A stretch of 64,000 nt of DNA from Calonectria ilicicola (GCA_020809705.1 CP085828.1:6882001-6946000), one strand, 5' to 3'. Positions 13,217 through 25,808 are shown, counted from the first letter of the stretch. The notes: generated by a model from the letters alone, not told the origin. Made by a program: numbers and translations.

Positions 13217-13412
13217 AAGTACCTCGGTACTTCCCTCTGCTGTCTGGTACGTCACGCCTCGTACCTGCTGTACTTCCCAAAGCCGCTGTTTGCAGCCAAA
13301 GCCGCCGTCACTCTGTGGTACAGTACGCGCTCGGGTCACTCTGTGGCTTGTCTCTCTCCCAAGTCCTCAACGTTGGGTGAAGCGGGTACCGAGGTACTTG
13401 CGGTACGTCCGG
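13217..13412. repeat. GTACC-rich cluster B
   Basis: Repeated sites of the form AGTACCTCGGTACTT, GGTACG, CGTACC, GGTACC and GGTACT lie within 200 bp, the same kind of cluster as at 7.9 and 20.2 kb. Confidence 0.5.
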
Positions 13413-13966
13413 ATGGAACCATCATGTGGGATTGGGAGAGAGGCTGCATCGCATATTGCATGGACTGGGCTTTTTGATGAGGAGCATCTGATAGTTGACA
13501 GATCATGCAAATCCCCCTCTAGACCTCCGGCGTGCGATCGATGGGGACGCATTGATTGCAGCCGAATATCGATGGCTTCGCCAAACCGGGAAGTGGCAAG
13601 CCCGTCCAGCATGACAGATGGCAGGGGGCTTGCTCACCCGTGACGCAGCACGACATGGCCACTGGCAAGTTGTCGTTGATTTAATGCGATGATGCGATGC
13701 TGGCCGTGGCAGTGCGAGGGGGTGGGAGGACGGGGGGACGGAGAGACGAGGGGACGGGGAGATGAGAGGCTAGGGTCTTTTGCCAATTCAGCGCAATATC
13801 CCCTTGCCGTCAGAATGAACAAATGAGCTGTGCCTCATTGAACCGTCGATGACGAAGCCATGAGGATAACGACGGTTAAGGCGCATCCCGTCGCTGGGTG
13901 GTGGCGGCACCATCACAAGCCAAATTGAGCCAGTATCTTATCCGATTCTCTATCAGATGCTTTCCC

Positions 13967-13990
13967 AACGCAATGCAATGCAATGCACGT
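13967..13990. repeat. (CAATG)n short tandem repeat
   Basis: Three to four consecutive copies of the pentamer GCAAT; no further meaning seen. Confidence 0.6.
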
Positions 13991-16225
13991 TGTCCTATCT
14001 AGCGTCGTCGTCGGCATTATGTCATTATTGCCGCGAGGCTGCTCCGGGTCTCGCGGGAGCATGAAGCCATTTCCCCCTCTTCTCTTCCCCGCTGCAAATC
14101 TGACTAATATGAGGCCTCGGTTCAACCATCGCAACTCGTGGCTGCCACCAGCCATAGGGCATGTCGCAGTGTATCGCCGTTTGTCGTCGAAATAAACGGC
14201 CCTCGATCTAGACCCGGTCGCGATGCTCATGTACCTTTTCCCCAGGTACAAGCGCCTACAGAACGGGGCAGGATCAGAGCCGCAACCACGGACATGCCAA
14301 AGCTCCACCCGCAATGTACCTCATGTACATGCCCGGCAGGCTGGTCGCAATCGAGCTAAGATCGTGACCTCGAGCCTGTGTACCTGTCAAGTCCCTCCCT
14401 CGCTTGACGCCTCGACGACATACCCACTGTATCTCGATCAATAAGATACATGAACTACGGCTTTTGAGAGACAGTGGTGCGGGTTCTTCGTATCCACGAG
14501 TGTTTATATTGTGGCAACAAAAAACGAAACAAAGAAAAAAAAAATTAGTAGAACGGGTTACCGTCCCGCCGTGCATATTTTTCCGGGTGTTTTTTTTTTC
14601 CTGCACAAAACTGACTGTGCATTTTCCACGTCAACATGCCTAAAGAACAATACTACATGGTGACGATCCAATCGCTGGAATAATTAAAACAAACCAAAAA
14701 ACACACCCAATAATTTCGTAATAGAAATCCAATACAGTACTTGCATTTAGGGTCATGATCTCGTGACATTTGCATGTCATCTTTGTCTGGCAGATCATCA
14801 TCGCCCATGTATAGGGTAGCTGACTATCGCAACACCAACCACATAGCAAGTCCCCTCGATCAGTTGGGTGCACAGAGTGAGACATATAGGGACTATGTCA
14901 TTGCGAGTCCTGTGGGGATCGAGCGCCCTGGCATCCATACTGAGAATACGAGCAGATCTTTATCCGATGAACATGGGATGGCCATCATCTGAAAATGTTT
15001 GACGTACTACGGAGACTCCGGCTTCCGTCCTAGATACGAAACAGCTTGCCACATAACATGACCTGATTCATCGCCACAGGCCGACAAAGTTTATCGAAAG
15101 CACTTGCCCAGCGTGGATCTTCCCTCAGGCGAGCGAGCCTGTGAATTTCGGGCTTCTAGAAACGAAGGGAAAGCCCCTGCTCGGCAAGGGAAGCCCCTCG
15201 TCCAGTGCAACGTCTTGACCCCCCCCACACTCCCACTTGACATCAGCCTTGTCGTCGCTGTTCGCCTGGACGGGTTAGAGCAAACCGTTTCAACTCCATG
15301 CACTGCAGATGAAACTGCATCGGCTGCACGGCTGCTTGCGTATTGAGAAACTGGTCAATCCCCGTGACTTTTCTGGCATGCTACCCCGGGCGAGTGCCGA
15401 GCCAGTGCAACGCTGACGGATGAGACCGGGGTACGGCACTGACAGTTCAGAGATGAGACCAGATTCCGATTTTGGTCGCAGATGCAGTTATAGTATAGCA
15501 ATTATAGAGGACCTGAAACTCCCTGCAAAAAAGACGGTCAATAGCCACTGGGCTTGGGGGGCGAGACGCGGAGGCGCCAAGATATTATCGGCATTGTTAT
15601 ATCTCAAGACTCCAAACATCAGTGGCCGAGTCTGCATGTCAGGTGCGGAACAGATGGGGTAGTATTGTCGCGAGAGACGTCACATTGTAGCTATGCACCC
15701 TCCAAGTTGGGAAACGCTTGGGCAGCTTTGATGCCGGCCATGTTTTGATCTCACTGGAACCGACGTTAGATCGACGCTCGGAAACAACTATAGTGAGCCT
15801 TAGGAAGGGAGACCCTTCGTGTGCCAAAGGGTAGCAGTCATCGGCACTTCTGACGCATGGGCTGCTGTTTGAAACAAGAACAGACGATGCGAGAGGCTGT
15901 AGAGTTGGATGCGACCAACTAGAGTGCCACATTTGGTGACTCGGTGTGTTCCAACTCTGGGCCGCCCCGAGTAAACAAACCTTGGTTATTCTTAGATTCG
16001 AACCCCCGGAACATGTTTGTGTTTGAAAGATGCATCAGTCTCACTGGATCGAAGGACATCCGGCGTCAAGTGAGCCTCCTGCCTAGGCCAAACGGGAGGC
16101 CGTTGACAGATGGCCTCGCCTGGATTGGGCCTGCGCCCGCCCTGGACCCTTCGGCTGCAAATGTTCCGGGTTACACTACGTGATGGAGTTTGGTTTCTCG
16201 TGTCAGGCACCTGGTCTAGGCCTCA

Positions 16226-16270
16226 AGATGGGACCAGATGGGACTCGGATGGGACTGCAGATGGGACTGA
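16226..16270. repeat. Minisatellite, about four copies of an AGATGGGACT unit
   Basis: Four imperfect copies of a 10-13-bp unit containing GATGGGAC follow one another. Non-coding by appearance. Confidence 0.65.
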
Positions 16271-18137
16271 CTCCAGACGAGCCTCTCGATAACAAATCCT
16301 TGCATTGATGGATATGGATACCCCCCGAAGGTATTGGCGGCAAAATCACAGCCGGCAGGTACCGAGGCCCTACGAAGAAAGAAAAATAAAAAAATAAAAA
16401 ATAGAGCGGAGGATCGCCTAAGATGGGCACTGGTGTGGTGATCTTCAGGGCTGTGGCTTCAACGCCTCTTCGTCTGCAATATCCGGATACGGGGAGGATC
16501 AGCAGAGCGGAACAGCGGGCTTGGGGCAGGCTTCTGTTGGATGGTAGGTAATCTACCCGGGCGGAACTCAGGGCCATACGCAACCCAGATGACGTGGAAG
16601 AGCGAGATGCCGTGTGGATTTGTTTGTACGGACTAATTAACCTGGGACACGGGATTTTTGGCGATGACGAAGAACACAAACCATAATTGAATGGTAAACA
16701 AAAGCAAAAAAAGAAAAGAGAAGATGGAAGCCCTGCTTAGTCGAGTTCCACTGAGGCTTGGGCTCGAGTGCCACGAGCTGCTCCGAGCGGGAAAAGCAAA
16801 GACTACAGACGGCAGATGTACCTCACGCCTCAAGATGCGTGATGCTGGTTGATGCGCGCCAGTGTTTCCTGTATGTTTCCTGCGCTATTTACGACCCGAG
16901 GCTTGCTTAACTATAACACAAATGATGCGTGAATAAAGTCGAGCGTGTCAGAGTCCAGGGCACGTTGTGCGTGTGTGTGTTTTGACACATGTTCTGATGT
17001 CTACCTGACCCCTCCTTTATTATTTTTTCTTGCATTTTTTATTTTACCCCTCACTCACCGCGAAGAGAGATAAAAAAAAAAAAACAATAGTCGGCACGCC
17101 AAGGTTCCAGAATGGAGGCATCGAAAACAGGAAGGACCTTTTTTACTGGGCATCGTCTCTTCTCGATCAGAGCGAGAATTGGCTCGAGCAGCGGAAATCC
17201 GCCAATCACGGCGAGACGATGGCGAATGAATGGCTGCGTCTGGGCGACGCTGATACCCATGTGAAATTACGCCAGTGCACTAGCGGGTTTCAAGGGATCC
17301 CTGGCCCCGGTCAGGCTGTGGCAGGGCTCCTCAAGGGAAACGAAAAGGTGGCGTCGATGGGGAGGAGTTTCGAGAGGCGCAGCGCAGCTCTTTATTATTG
17401 TTTTTCTCTGGCAGGCCGTGTGCCCTACCTACCTAGCCGTGTTGGATCCGGGGCAATTTATCTGGTTTTTGCTTTGTTTGTGCCTCGTGGACCGCCGGCG
17501 TCGAAATGGTGAAGCAAGCCGCTCTGTGATTGGGAAATTTGCGGGTGGTGGCCATGTTTCTGAAAGCGGAGAGGGCGACATGCCATTTCTGCACACGGTT
17601 TACGCTGTGCTGACCACTACAGGATTCGCTTGGGATGATGGGGATTTTGGGGGGAGGGGGATGGGGCGTCCCGTTTAAGGTGCGAAGCGGGCGTCATTGC
17701 ACGGGAGATCTCTCGGCCACCTATCACAGCGGCACATCGCGATGGGGACGGGTAGACAAGGTTCCGGGCAGTAAGGGGATTCGCCGCCTGCGAGGCTCGT
17801 TTCGATGGGACCCCTCCAAACCAAACGCCTGGGACCAGACTTTCTGTCGAAGGGTCGAAGGGGGACAGGTCTGGGATGGGATCAACCATGGATGAGGGGA
17901 GGGGTGGGTGAGAGTGGGAACGAGGCGAGAAAATTCATGACGGTGAGCGAGCGAGAGCCATGGTCCAGACTATTGATTTGCCTGTCAGATTCTTAATTAT
18001 TCGCGGGGTGCACAGGAGAGGAGAGATTGTATCGGACAAATTACGCAAGTCACGAAAGCGATTGCGAGAAAAACAAAGAGAAGAAGAAGAAGAAGCCTAA
18101 CTCAACCAACTGTATCTGTTGTGAAACCACAGCTAAT

Positions 18138-18165
18138 CAATCAACCAACCAACCAACCAACCAAC
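18138..18165. repeat. (CCAA)n microsatellite
   Basis: About six to seven copies of the CCAA/CAAC tetramer. Confidence 0.8.
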
Positions 18166-18651
18166 ATGTATGTTACACTGTAAGTGAAGTGATAGCAGCA
18201 CACCAGGCTGGCTCTCTCTCTGGATGGATGGCGATGGGGCACATCATGTCAAGTTTCGCACTCGCGCCCGTTTGACGTGTTTCCCCAGCCCACACAGGCC
18301 ACATACCAGCCAGTGAGTGACAGCACAAGTCAGCGGGATTGCAGCCCACTGCATACGGCCGCGTCCAAGGCTCCGTCAATTATCACGGAGCAGTAGGAAC
18401 CCTCATTGCCCAGCTCGTCGGCCAATCAGCCGGCGGCGAGCAGGGGACCTCCCACGCGCGGGGCGAGAACACCTGAAGCTGAGGTCGGTGTAACCCCGCC
18501 GTCCACGATGGAGATGGAGTGAGGGAGAGCAGGGGGGAAACTCTGACAGGACCAGGCGCTCCAATACATTAACACACGCGCCGTCACCAGCAGTTGCTGC
18601 TTTGCCCAGATGGGGAAGCAAGAAGAGCGAACCAAAGACTAACCCCATGGA

Positions 18652-18675
18652 GCAGGGCAGGGCAGGGCAGGGCAG
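18652..18675. repeat. (GCAGG)n microsatellite
   Basis: Five tandem copies of GCAGG (last copy GCAGA), followed within 20 bp by a run of GTAC and ATAC sites up to about 18765. Confidence 0.75.
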
Positions 18676-19441
18676 AGCCACACACGCACATGTAGCTTAT
18701 GTAGCCATGTACGTAGACATATGCGCGTACCTACATGCGTACCGACATACATACATGTATGCTTTGCAAGATCGGATGCCAAGTGCCCACCCCCTCCAGG
18801 GGCCCTCAATCGACACCCATTGCTCAAACAGGCAATAGGTGTGCCGCACAGGCCTGCCTCTGCTTCTTCCTTCTTTTGCTTCTCTGGTGTCGTCTCGTCG
18901 CTGTGCTGCACACACAGGAGCTAGCTGCTCGACGGCTCTCCACCAGACAGGTAATTGGTTGCACACGCCACGGGGCGGCGTTGGGCCAGTCGTGACAGGC
19001 ACACAAACCTTGATTGGAAGGCTGCGACTTTTTTCGATCACTTCGGCCTGACGCTTGACCCGGATCCACGAGCAACTTTGACAGTTTTGTCTGTGGGTAA
19101 CCGTTGGTCTCCAGGCCGTCGTCTCGCCGAATGTTTTGGTGGCGTTTTTTTAATTCCTTTGGCTCGCTCGCTCCATATTCCTTTTTTTATAGATATTGGT
19201 CCGTGGGTGCCGAAATGCAGGTCCCCGCAAAGACGGCGCCTCTTTGGGGTACTGTGGCTTCACATAAGGAATAACAATCAATTTGGCCCAATTTCTCTCT
19301 GGGGATCGCTGCGCCGCCATCACTATTGCGGGATCGGTGCAGGGCCACCGCAAGTTCATACGCACGAGGGGTTTTGGAGTAATCGAAAGACTGGCTGAGA
19401 GAAACTTTGCGTGGGTGTGCGTGACTGCAACTGTGAGTATG

Positions 19442-19457
19442 CGTGTGTGTGTGTGTG
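19442..19457. repeat. (GT)n microsatellite
   Basis: Eight GT dinucleotides in a row. Confidence 0.8.
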
Positions 19458-20091
19458 GGAATGAACAAAAATTCTCCGAGATTCCAGGAGTGCCTTGCCT
19501 GAGGAGTGCTTGCTGGGCCGGCCCTGTGACTGACAGTTAAGCGAGAAACGTGTGTTGCGGTGAGCAGAACGGAGACGAAGGGGGAAACTTGAGATGGAAC
19601 AAATACGACATGGCGGAGACGAACCAGAGAAGGAAAGCGAAAGAGGGGAAGGGGGAGGGAGGGAGGGCGAGCAAAAAGAAAAAAAAAACAACAACATCAA
19701 CAACACGGCTGGGGAAGAAAAAACAACGATAGCACAGTCTCGCCTCCAAACGCTCGGGTGTTGAAGCATGAGATGGTTTCCAAACCTGACGTCAGATTCG
19801 GAACAGCAACAAGTTGGCTGTGTTGAAGACCAGACGAAACAATATGCGTTCAGGCACAAAACAATGGGGATGACCAGTATCAATGCAAGCAAAACCCCAA
19901 CTGCGTGATGAACACGTCTCGCCTCGTTCGCCGCAGGTTTGGTTCCATGTCGAGTTTCGTTCATCCGGACTCTGGTTCAGAGGACCAGGGTCCTGGTCTC
20001 ATGGCCTGGTCCATGGGGGCCTGGCCCGGAACATCGATGCATGGATGCATTGCATGGATGGCCATGGCCATGGATCATGGATCCATCACCA

Positions 20092-20109
20092 CCGCCGCCG
20101 CCGCCGCCG
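20092..20109. repeat. (CCG)n microsatellite next to an ATGG/GGATCC-rich palindromic stretch
   Basis: Six CCG copies are preceded by CAC repeats and by 50 bp (20038-20088) rich in overlapping ATGCAT, GGCCATGGCC and GGATCC palindromes. Confidence 0.7.
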
Positions 20110-20168
20110 TTAGCAGTTACAGGACGATGCCGTAGTTTGAGCCACTGCCCTCCCGTGTGCGCGCCCCC

Positions 20169-20396
20169 CCGTACCTTACAGTAGGCTGCCCACTAGGCCG
20201 GGTACCTACAGCCCGCTACAGGGCGCGCTACCAGGTACGCTGCAGACTGGTAGGGTCTTGTCTTGGTAGCGTCGTCGTTGGGGGGTACGTACCGCCGTAG
20301 CCCCCCCAAACCACACACCCAGCCCAGGCAGGACAGACACACACACCCAAACAGACAGACACCCAGGCAAGGTCAGGTACGGTACCTTACCTGCTA
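20169..20396. repeat. GTACC-rich cluster C, upstream of the second Myb-type gene
   Basis: Many GTACC, GGTACG and CTACAG..CTACC sites lie within 230 bp, about 670-900 bp before the start codon at 21066. Position suggests an upstream regulatory stretch, but only the repeats themselves are visible. Confidence 0.5.
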
Positions 20397-20435
20397 CTCA
20401 CTATACTGCCAACGCAAGTTTATTATCTTGCCCCT

Positions 20436-20560
20436 CCCGTAATCTATTTGCTCCTCTTCTCTCTCCTCTTCAGCTTGGAAGTCATTCCTCATTAACCATC
20501 GCCTTTTCTTCTTCTTTTCTTTTTTCTTCTTCATCCATTCTTCTCTGGGATCACGCTGTA
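20436..20560 (+). promoter_or_regulatory. Pyrimidine-rich tract upstream of the Myb-type gene
   Basis: A CT-rich run (ctcctcttctctctcctcttc and similar) such as often lies near transcription starts of filamentous-fungal genes. The exact start site cannot be told from sequence. Confidence 0.35.
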
Positions 20561-21065
20561 GCGTCATTCCCTCTTTTTGGCTTCACTTCACTTCTGACCC
20601 TTCGCAGCGAGAGCACCACACTCCTTGACACCATTCCAACTGGCTTGGCTGCTGACACTCCTTTGAAACCGTACCAAACGAAATCGATTTTTGTTCTTCC
20701 TTTCACGCAACCAAAACGCCTTTTGGATTCCCCTCGACGTTCCTGAACCTAGGATTCGACTTTTTATTTTTCTTCCCATTTACGAGGGCCATCTGTTTTT
20801 TCTACTCTGTGTGAACGCCCCAGTTTCTGAACAGTTTTTCGAGTATCATCGCTCGCAGGAACAAACCGCAAAGGAACACTACCGGCACCACAGACACACC
20901 AATCTGCGAGGACTGCGTTACCCGCCTGGACCATTTTATTTTCACAACACACGCACATACCTACACGACCAACTTGTCGGCATCTTCGAGAGATACCCAA
21001 TTCCACCAGTTCGAAAACAGGATTCCCTTTTTCTCCATCACATCGACGACCAAAACCCTAGGACC

Positions 21066-22148
21066 ATGTCTTGCAGACAACCTTCACAGGCCCCCGCGCC
21101 ATACCTCCCCACACGGGATTCCATGGATCGACATGACTATGGTGTTACCAAGGCCCGCAAGGTTTCTTCAACCGGCGGCGGACGTGCATGGAGCGAGGAT
21201 GAGGCAAGCTAAACTACTTTCTTGGCAGCATGTAATTGACTACTAACACAATGGATGCAGGAGCAATACCTTCTCCAGACTCGCCTCCAGAAGATGCCTT
21301 ACAAGTACATCGCAGCACACCTTAAGAAGACGGAGCTGGCATGCCGTCTTCACTACCACCAGCTCTCTCACGGCAGCAACCGCCGCAAGCGTGCCACCTC
21401 ATGCTCGTCGACCGGTACTGACCGCTCCCCTGCCATGGCTCCCAGAGCCCCCAGCCCGACCCATGAAAGTGTGTCCCGCTCTGTGTCGCCACCTGGAAGC
21501 ACAATGAGCTACAGCCCGCCGCCCCCGACCCACGCCATGAGCAATGTCAGCCTCATCCAGCTCCCCAGCATCGTGACACCCGAAGAGGTGCCCAGGCTCC
21601 CTGCCATCCTTCCCAAGCCTTCCATGACCCTTCCTCCTCCTCAACCTTCTTCCCAGACGTATGCCTCGCCGGCCGTGGATAACCATGCATCCATCCCTCC
21701 CCCAGACCCCTTCCACCGTGGCCAACATGCCCACCACCGAGCCACTCCTCCTCTGCGCCTCGACTGCTCAACCTCTCCCCAGCCGATCATGAACGCCCAC
21801 ACTGCTGCTCATGTCGATCTGACTCGTCTCCACTCCATCTACTCTGCTCACCGAAACAACTTTTGGAATGCCATCGCCAACGAGTATGGTCCCAACGTTT
21901 CGCCCACTTCTCTTGAGCAGGCCTGGAAGACGGGTGTGTGCTGCAACCAGAATGCTGTCACACCCATCACGCCCATCTCGAGCCCTAGCAACAGCCACTT
22001 GGAGAGGGAGCCCCAGAACAAGGGCCAGGACAAGACTCGCATCTCGTCCATCCTTGGCATCGACGCCGACCCCCGCACTGCTCGCGATAGAGATATCGTG
22101 AGGAGAATGGAGGAGGAGCGCTTCCGCGTTATGCAGACTGCTCACTAA
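21066..22148 (+). CDS. Myb-like (SANT) domain protein with an apparent GC-AG intron
   Basis: Putative nuclear DNA-binding regulator. Exon 1 is 21066-21203, the intron 21204-21260, exon 2 21261-22148; the protein is 341 aa. The intron must begin with GCAAGC, since no GT donor preserves the frame. It has a strong TACTAAC branch site and a TGCAG acceptor. Splicing joins WSEDE to EQYLLQTRLQ and completes a single Myb-like helix-turn-helix at about 41-83 (AWSEDEEQYLLQ..MPYKYIAAHLKKTELACRLHYHQL), followed by a basic RRKR. The rest is Pro/Ser-rich. Near residue 200 a second helical stretch (HVDLTRLHSIYSAHRNNFW) may be a degenerate second module. The chosen ATG follows a long CT-rich leader; an in-frame upstream extension to about 20691 lacks conserved features. 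Confidence 0.8.
21204..21260 (+). other. GC-AG intron of the Myb-like gene
   Basis: The 57-bp intron has a GAG|GCAAGC donor, a TACTAAC branch point 12 bp before the end, and a GCAG acceptor. Phase 0. Confidence 0.75.
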
Positions 22149-24541
22149 GCGCATTACTACTCCATGCCTGTTCAGACAGAAATATCTGGACAGAGGAAGT
22201 AGGGGATGGCAAAAGACCCATCCCAAGGTCTTATATTGTACTATATACGTCTGGTTTATCTTGTTGAAGTATTTCTTATTCTCGTGCTTTGTGCGTGCGA
22301 TGCAGCGTTTTGGGAGCGCGAATCCATGTTCACTGTCGCCTAACACACACTGAGGCGCAAGCTATGAGGCGTTTTTATGCCTCTTCATTGGAATAATTAA
22401 TTTTATTTCTGTTCTATTCAAGACATGGGCTTGAGCCCCCATGTCCTGGCTCACGAGACAAGTATTGTTTAGTGGAGGCATTGCCCCAGATGGGAGCACC
22501 TTGGTCATTTGAGGTTCTACTACATGACATGAAGGGTAGACCTCAAAAGTTGGAAGATATTTCTATTTTATTCTTTCACATTCTTGCATGGACAGAGAGT
22601 TGAGAATTTTGCTTGGGGAATTTGCGAGCCAGCCAACTGGGCATGGAATTGTTGTTTTTTTTTGCTTGTTGCTCTTTTTTGTTCATTTCTGTTGCACATG
22701 GAGGCGGGTTTTTGTCTCGTTTGTTTCCTTGTATCTGATCCGCCTGTTTTCGCTCTGGTTTTTTTCCTTTTATTTCTATGGATAGTCCCGTTTCAGTAGG
22801 ACTTACGAAATGATGTGATGAAATTCGACGCCATCCTGGAGTCTGATCTACACACCACATTCTTGCACATGAGGTTATTTGACGTCTTGGGACGGAAAAA
22901 AGAGGTGGTGGGGGAGTACAGTTAGCTAGGTCGGCGGCAAGCTTGCTGCCCAAAAACAAATGTTAAAGTCTATTTGTGTCTCAATCCTTTCTTGCTCCTC
23001 CTTGTCGCGATAACCGTGTCGTTGTGAACCATTATGAAACCGGGCCGAGGGAATTTTGTTGCGGTGTGCACGTTGTGAATTCAGGCTGGCGGTTGACGAG
23101 ACTTGCAGTGCTTCGTGGCTTGTCAGATGTGCAGCTTCTGTAACGGGCTGTCTATGCGTATGCAATGTCATTATAGCAGGTTGAGTGGCGGCAATTAGGA
23201 CCAACACAGTCAGCCAGCCATGCTCAAACAAATGACCGGCTGCCTCCCTGGATAGCCTCTCTTGTCTCTTTCTCTAATGCACCATGCACCAATGCCCACC
23301 GTAAAAGCAATTTATCGTCGTACTTGGCGGGTGCAATTCGAAACATCGGTGTCGAGGGCACGTTCTGGTGGTGCTCGGTGTGGATTGGCCCGACCCCATT
23401 TTGCCATTTTGTGCCATCATCTGACGTGAACGACCGAGGCACAAACAACACGCAGGCAGGCAGGCAGGCCGGTCAAAGTGGCGTTCGGGGTCGGGGGCCC
23501 GGGCCTTGCCTGGATTACAGCGGTGCTGGTATCTCGGGTTCCACGGGTTCCACTGGTGAGTTACCGTGCAGCAGCAGCAGCAGTAGGCGCGCGAGACGGG
23601 GGCTGGTTAATTTGGCTTGCTCTCTGTTCTCTTTCTGTTGTGTTTCATGGTTTGTTTGTGTTTTATTTTGAATTGTCTTTTTCTTTTGCGTAAACTCTAA
23701 AGAAACAAACAACTGGGTTTCCTGACGGGATATGAGTTAAGAAAAGAGAGATGATGTCTCGGCACATCGAGTTCAAAGTTCCGGCATCTGATCTGGGGGT
23801 GGGTGGTGTGCCGGTTGGGTCGGCTCCGGCGTCTCCAGTAAAATCGGACACAACTCGGCCGGGCCAAGACGGAGCGTGCCGGGTTCCTGGCGAGGGGAAG
23901 GGGGGGGGGGTGTCGTCTATCAGTGGAGATTAAAGGTAATCATAATAATGGGGGAAAATAGGGCAAATGCGCACACCTCATAGCTGAATAGTTCATGTCA
24001 TGAACTGGTCTATCTAATTTTAAACAAACTTAAGCTAAGGCTTAGGCTCTGCAGATTATTGGAAAACTAGTTCGCAGTCTGGTCATGATTGCCATGCTCT
24101 CAGATGTGAGCACGACCCTTGGCACTACTGTGGGATTGTCCGGGCCGAATCAAGGTCAGTGCGGGCAGACTGCAGCCCAGCGCAGCGGGGAGGGGTGGAT
24201 GATTGATTGATGAGATTGATGAGGATGATAATGATGGGGATATGATTCCGCCCCCCGGATAACGTGCACCACCGTTTTCTGGCTAGTTGACGTGTGGTTT
24301 TCCGCCGTTGCATCTAGCTCCTCGTGGCAGGGCTGTGTAGCGGGACGATTGAGATTGTGGGACTCGTCCTCTATGCACTCACTCTGTACATGGAGATGAT
24401 GGACGAGAACAACACCACACGCCCCCCCTCTCCCCCTTCTCGTGATGAGTTGACCCGATCGGGGGGGCAGGGGGCCGGTCCCCGTCTTATTTGCAGATAT
24501 GGGGTGTCCTGATGACCTATGTATGTGCTCGTGTGTATGTA
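22149..24541. other. Intergenic: 3' flank of the Myb-like gene
   Basis: About 2.4 kb without a supportable gene. It holds a small inverted repeat at 22422-22445 and a (GCAG)n run near 23454-23468. Open frames in both strands are short and without domains. Confidence 0.5.
22422..22445. repeat. Short hairpin-forming inverted repeat in the 3' flank of the Myb-like gene
   Basis: GACATGGG at 22422-22429 is repeated inverted as CCCATGTC at 22438-22445 around an 8-nt loop. It could form a hairpin if transcribed; its function is unknown. Confidence 0.5.
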
Positions 24542-24751
24542 CAATACACCCCTTGAAAGATTGTCTCCTGTGACTTCCGTACCTTTAGCAGCATGGAACT
24601 AAACTGCCTGAAGATATCAATATGATAGTAAAGAAAAGAAAAGAAAATAAATAAATAACTTATTTAGTTTATTTATATAATATTTATTTATTCACAATGT
24701 GGCTGGAAGATGATGGGAAAAGGTGGAGGGGTTACAATCTTTCAGGGATTG
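24542..24751 (+). mobile_element. MITE-like element, copy 1 (TA target duplication)
   Basis: A 210-bp non-coding element flanked by TA at both ends (24540-24541 and 24752-24753). Its ends are inverted repeats: CAAT, a short variable part, then CCC(T)TGAAAGATTGT at the left, and the complement of CAATCCCTGAAAGATTGT at the right. The interior is AT-rich with AATAAATAAATA runs. A related copy lies inverted at 28188-28387; shared blocks include CCTGAAGATATCA and GGGAAAAGGT. The TA duplication and small size point to a Tc1/mariner-type MITE; no transposase is present. Confidence 0.75.
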
Positions 24752-25808
24752 TACTGTCCCTGTGATTGATTTTCAACTCCTGCTGCACATTTGCTCCTTG
24801 TCCACCGCCTTATCCTCTGTGGCTCCATCGATTGCAAAGCCGAGGCCGGGCATTCGACGAATGGGCGGGCATTTGATGGGGATAGAAGAGAGCGGGGGGA
24901 AAATCCAACTGTGGAGACGCTCAACCCTTGCTGCTCTTTTCCGTCGCTTGTGTGTGGCCATTGATTTTTTTTACTTGCTTCGGGAATGGCTGTCCGGCCG
25001 CGGCGCGTACTGGAGAATTGCCGTTTCTGGGGGAGCATGGCAAAAAAAAAAGAGTGGGTTTTCTGAAGGAGGCGGGGGAGAAGGGACATTTCGTCATTAT
25101 CGTCATTTGAGAGATATCGCCTTTGTCCTTTGTCATTTCATATTTTTTTCCTGAACTTGGTTATTTGTATACTTGCCAATTCATGAGAGAGAGAGAGAGA
25201 GAGAGAGAGAGTCATCCCTAATAGTTACACTGTTTGTTGCACTATTTGGCTGAACCACGACCAAAACAGCCATTGCCAACTCACGGCGACAACTGGCTGG
25301 AAAACGTAGCCGAACTGCTTGTAGTTGCTTTTTTACCCATCTGCTCCACAATCGACATCGTGACCCAATTGCTCGGCTGCCATGCCCGGAATGCCTCGTC
25401 GACTTTTCCATTAGCAAGCCACGACAAACTCTCCCTCCCCACACTCTCCCCCTTCTCCGCACCGCCCACCACGCTGCAGTACGTCGCACCACCCATTTTC
25501 CTTTCCTCCCACCTTGTTCGTCCTGGGCATTGAGTCGAGTCCCCTGGCTGCTGCTGTACTTCTTTCCTCCGACATCGCTTTGGCGGGAGAAGCGGATTTG
25601 ATCCCTTGCTGCTTTTCTATCCTTCCTCTCCCGGCCAAAACTTTGTTGGGCGCACATCCACCTCCAACACTGCCTGACTCACTAACCAACCCTGGGAACT
25701 CCCCATCTACAGACACGAAGCCATTGCGAAAAAAAGAAAGAAAAGAGACAGGGGCTTTCAATTTTTAGTTACTCGGAGGACAACGTACTCAGTCATTAGA
25801 TTCTTACA
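24752..25808. other. Intergenic: upstream region of the DHAD gene
   Basis: About 1.05 kb between MITE copy 1 and the DHAD start. It holds the (GA)n repeat at 25185-25211 and a CT-rich stretch at 25430-25520, as expected for a promoter. No gene seen. Confidence 0.5.
25185..25211. repeat. (GA)n microsatellite upstream of the DHAD gene
   Basis: Thirteen GA dinucleotides in a row, about 600 bp before the DHAD start codon. Confidence 0.85.

Larger units (their letters stand above)
10631..21065. other. 10.4-kb gene-free interval between two divergent Myb-type genes
   Basis: I see no supportable coding gene here. The longest open frame (minus strand, 12346-13137) is a low-complexity Ser/Pro/Leu-rich translation of pyrimidine-rich DNA with no family resemblance. 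The interval is not AT-rich as RIP-mutated transposon remains usually are. It holds microsatellites, a short minisatellite at 16226-16270 and several GTACC clusters. It probably contains the promoters and long spliced leaders of both flanking regulators, and perhaps non-coding RNAs. Confidence 0.5.

Noticed and set aside
15990..16012. tRNA B-box-like GGGTTCGAATC on the minus strand
   Set aside because: Flanking bases cannot form a T-stem and no A-box or acceptor stem is found at the right distance.
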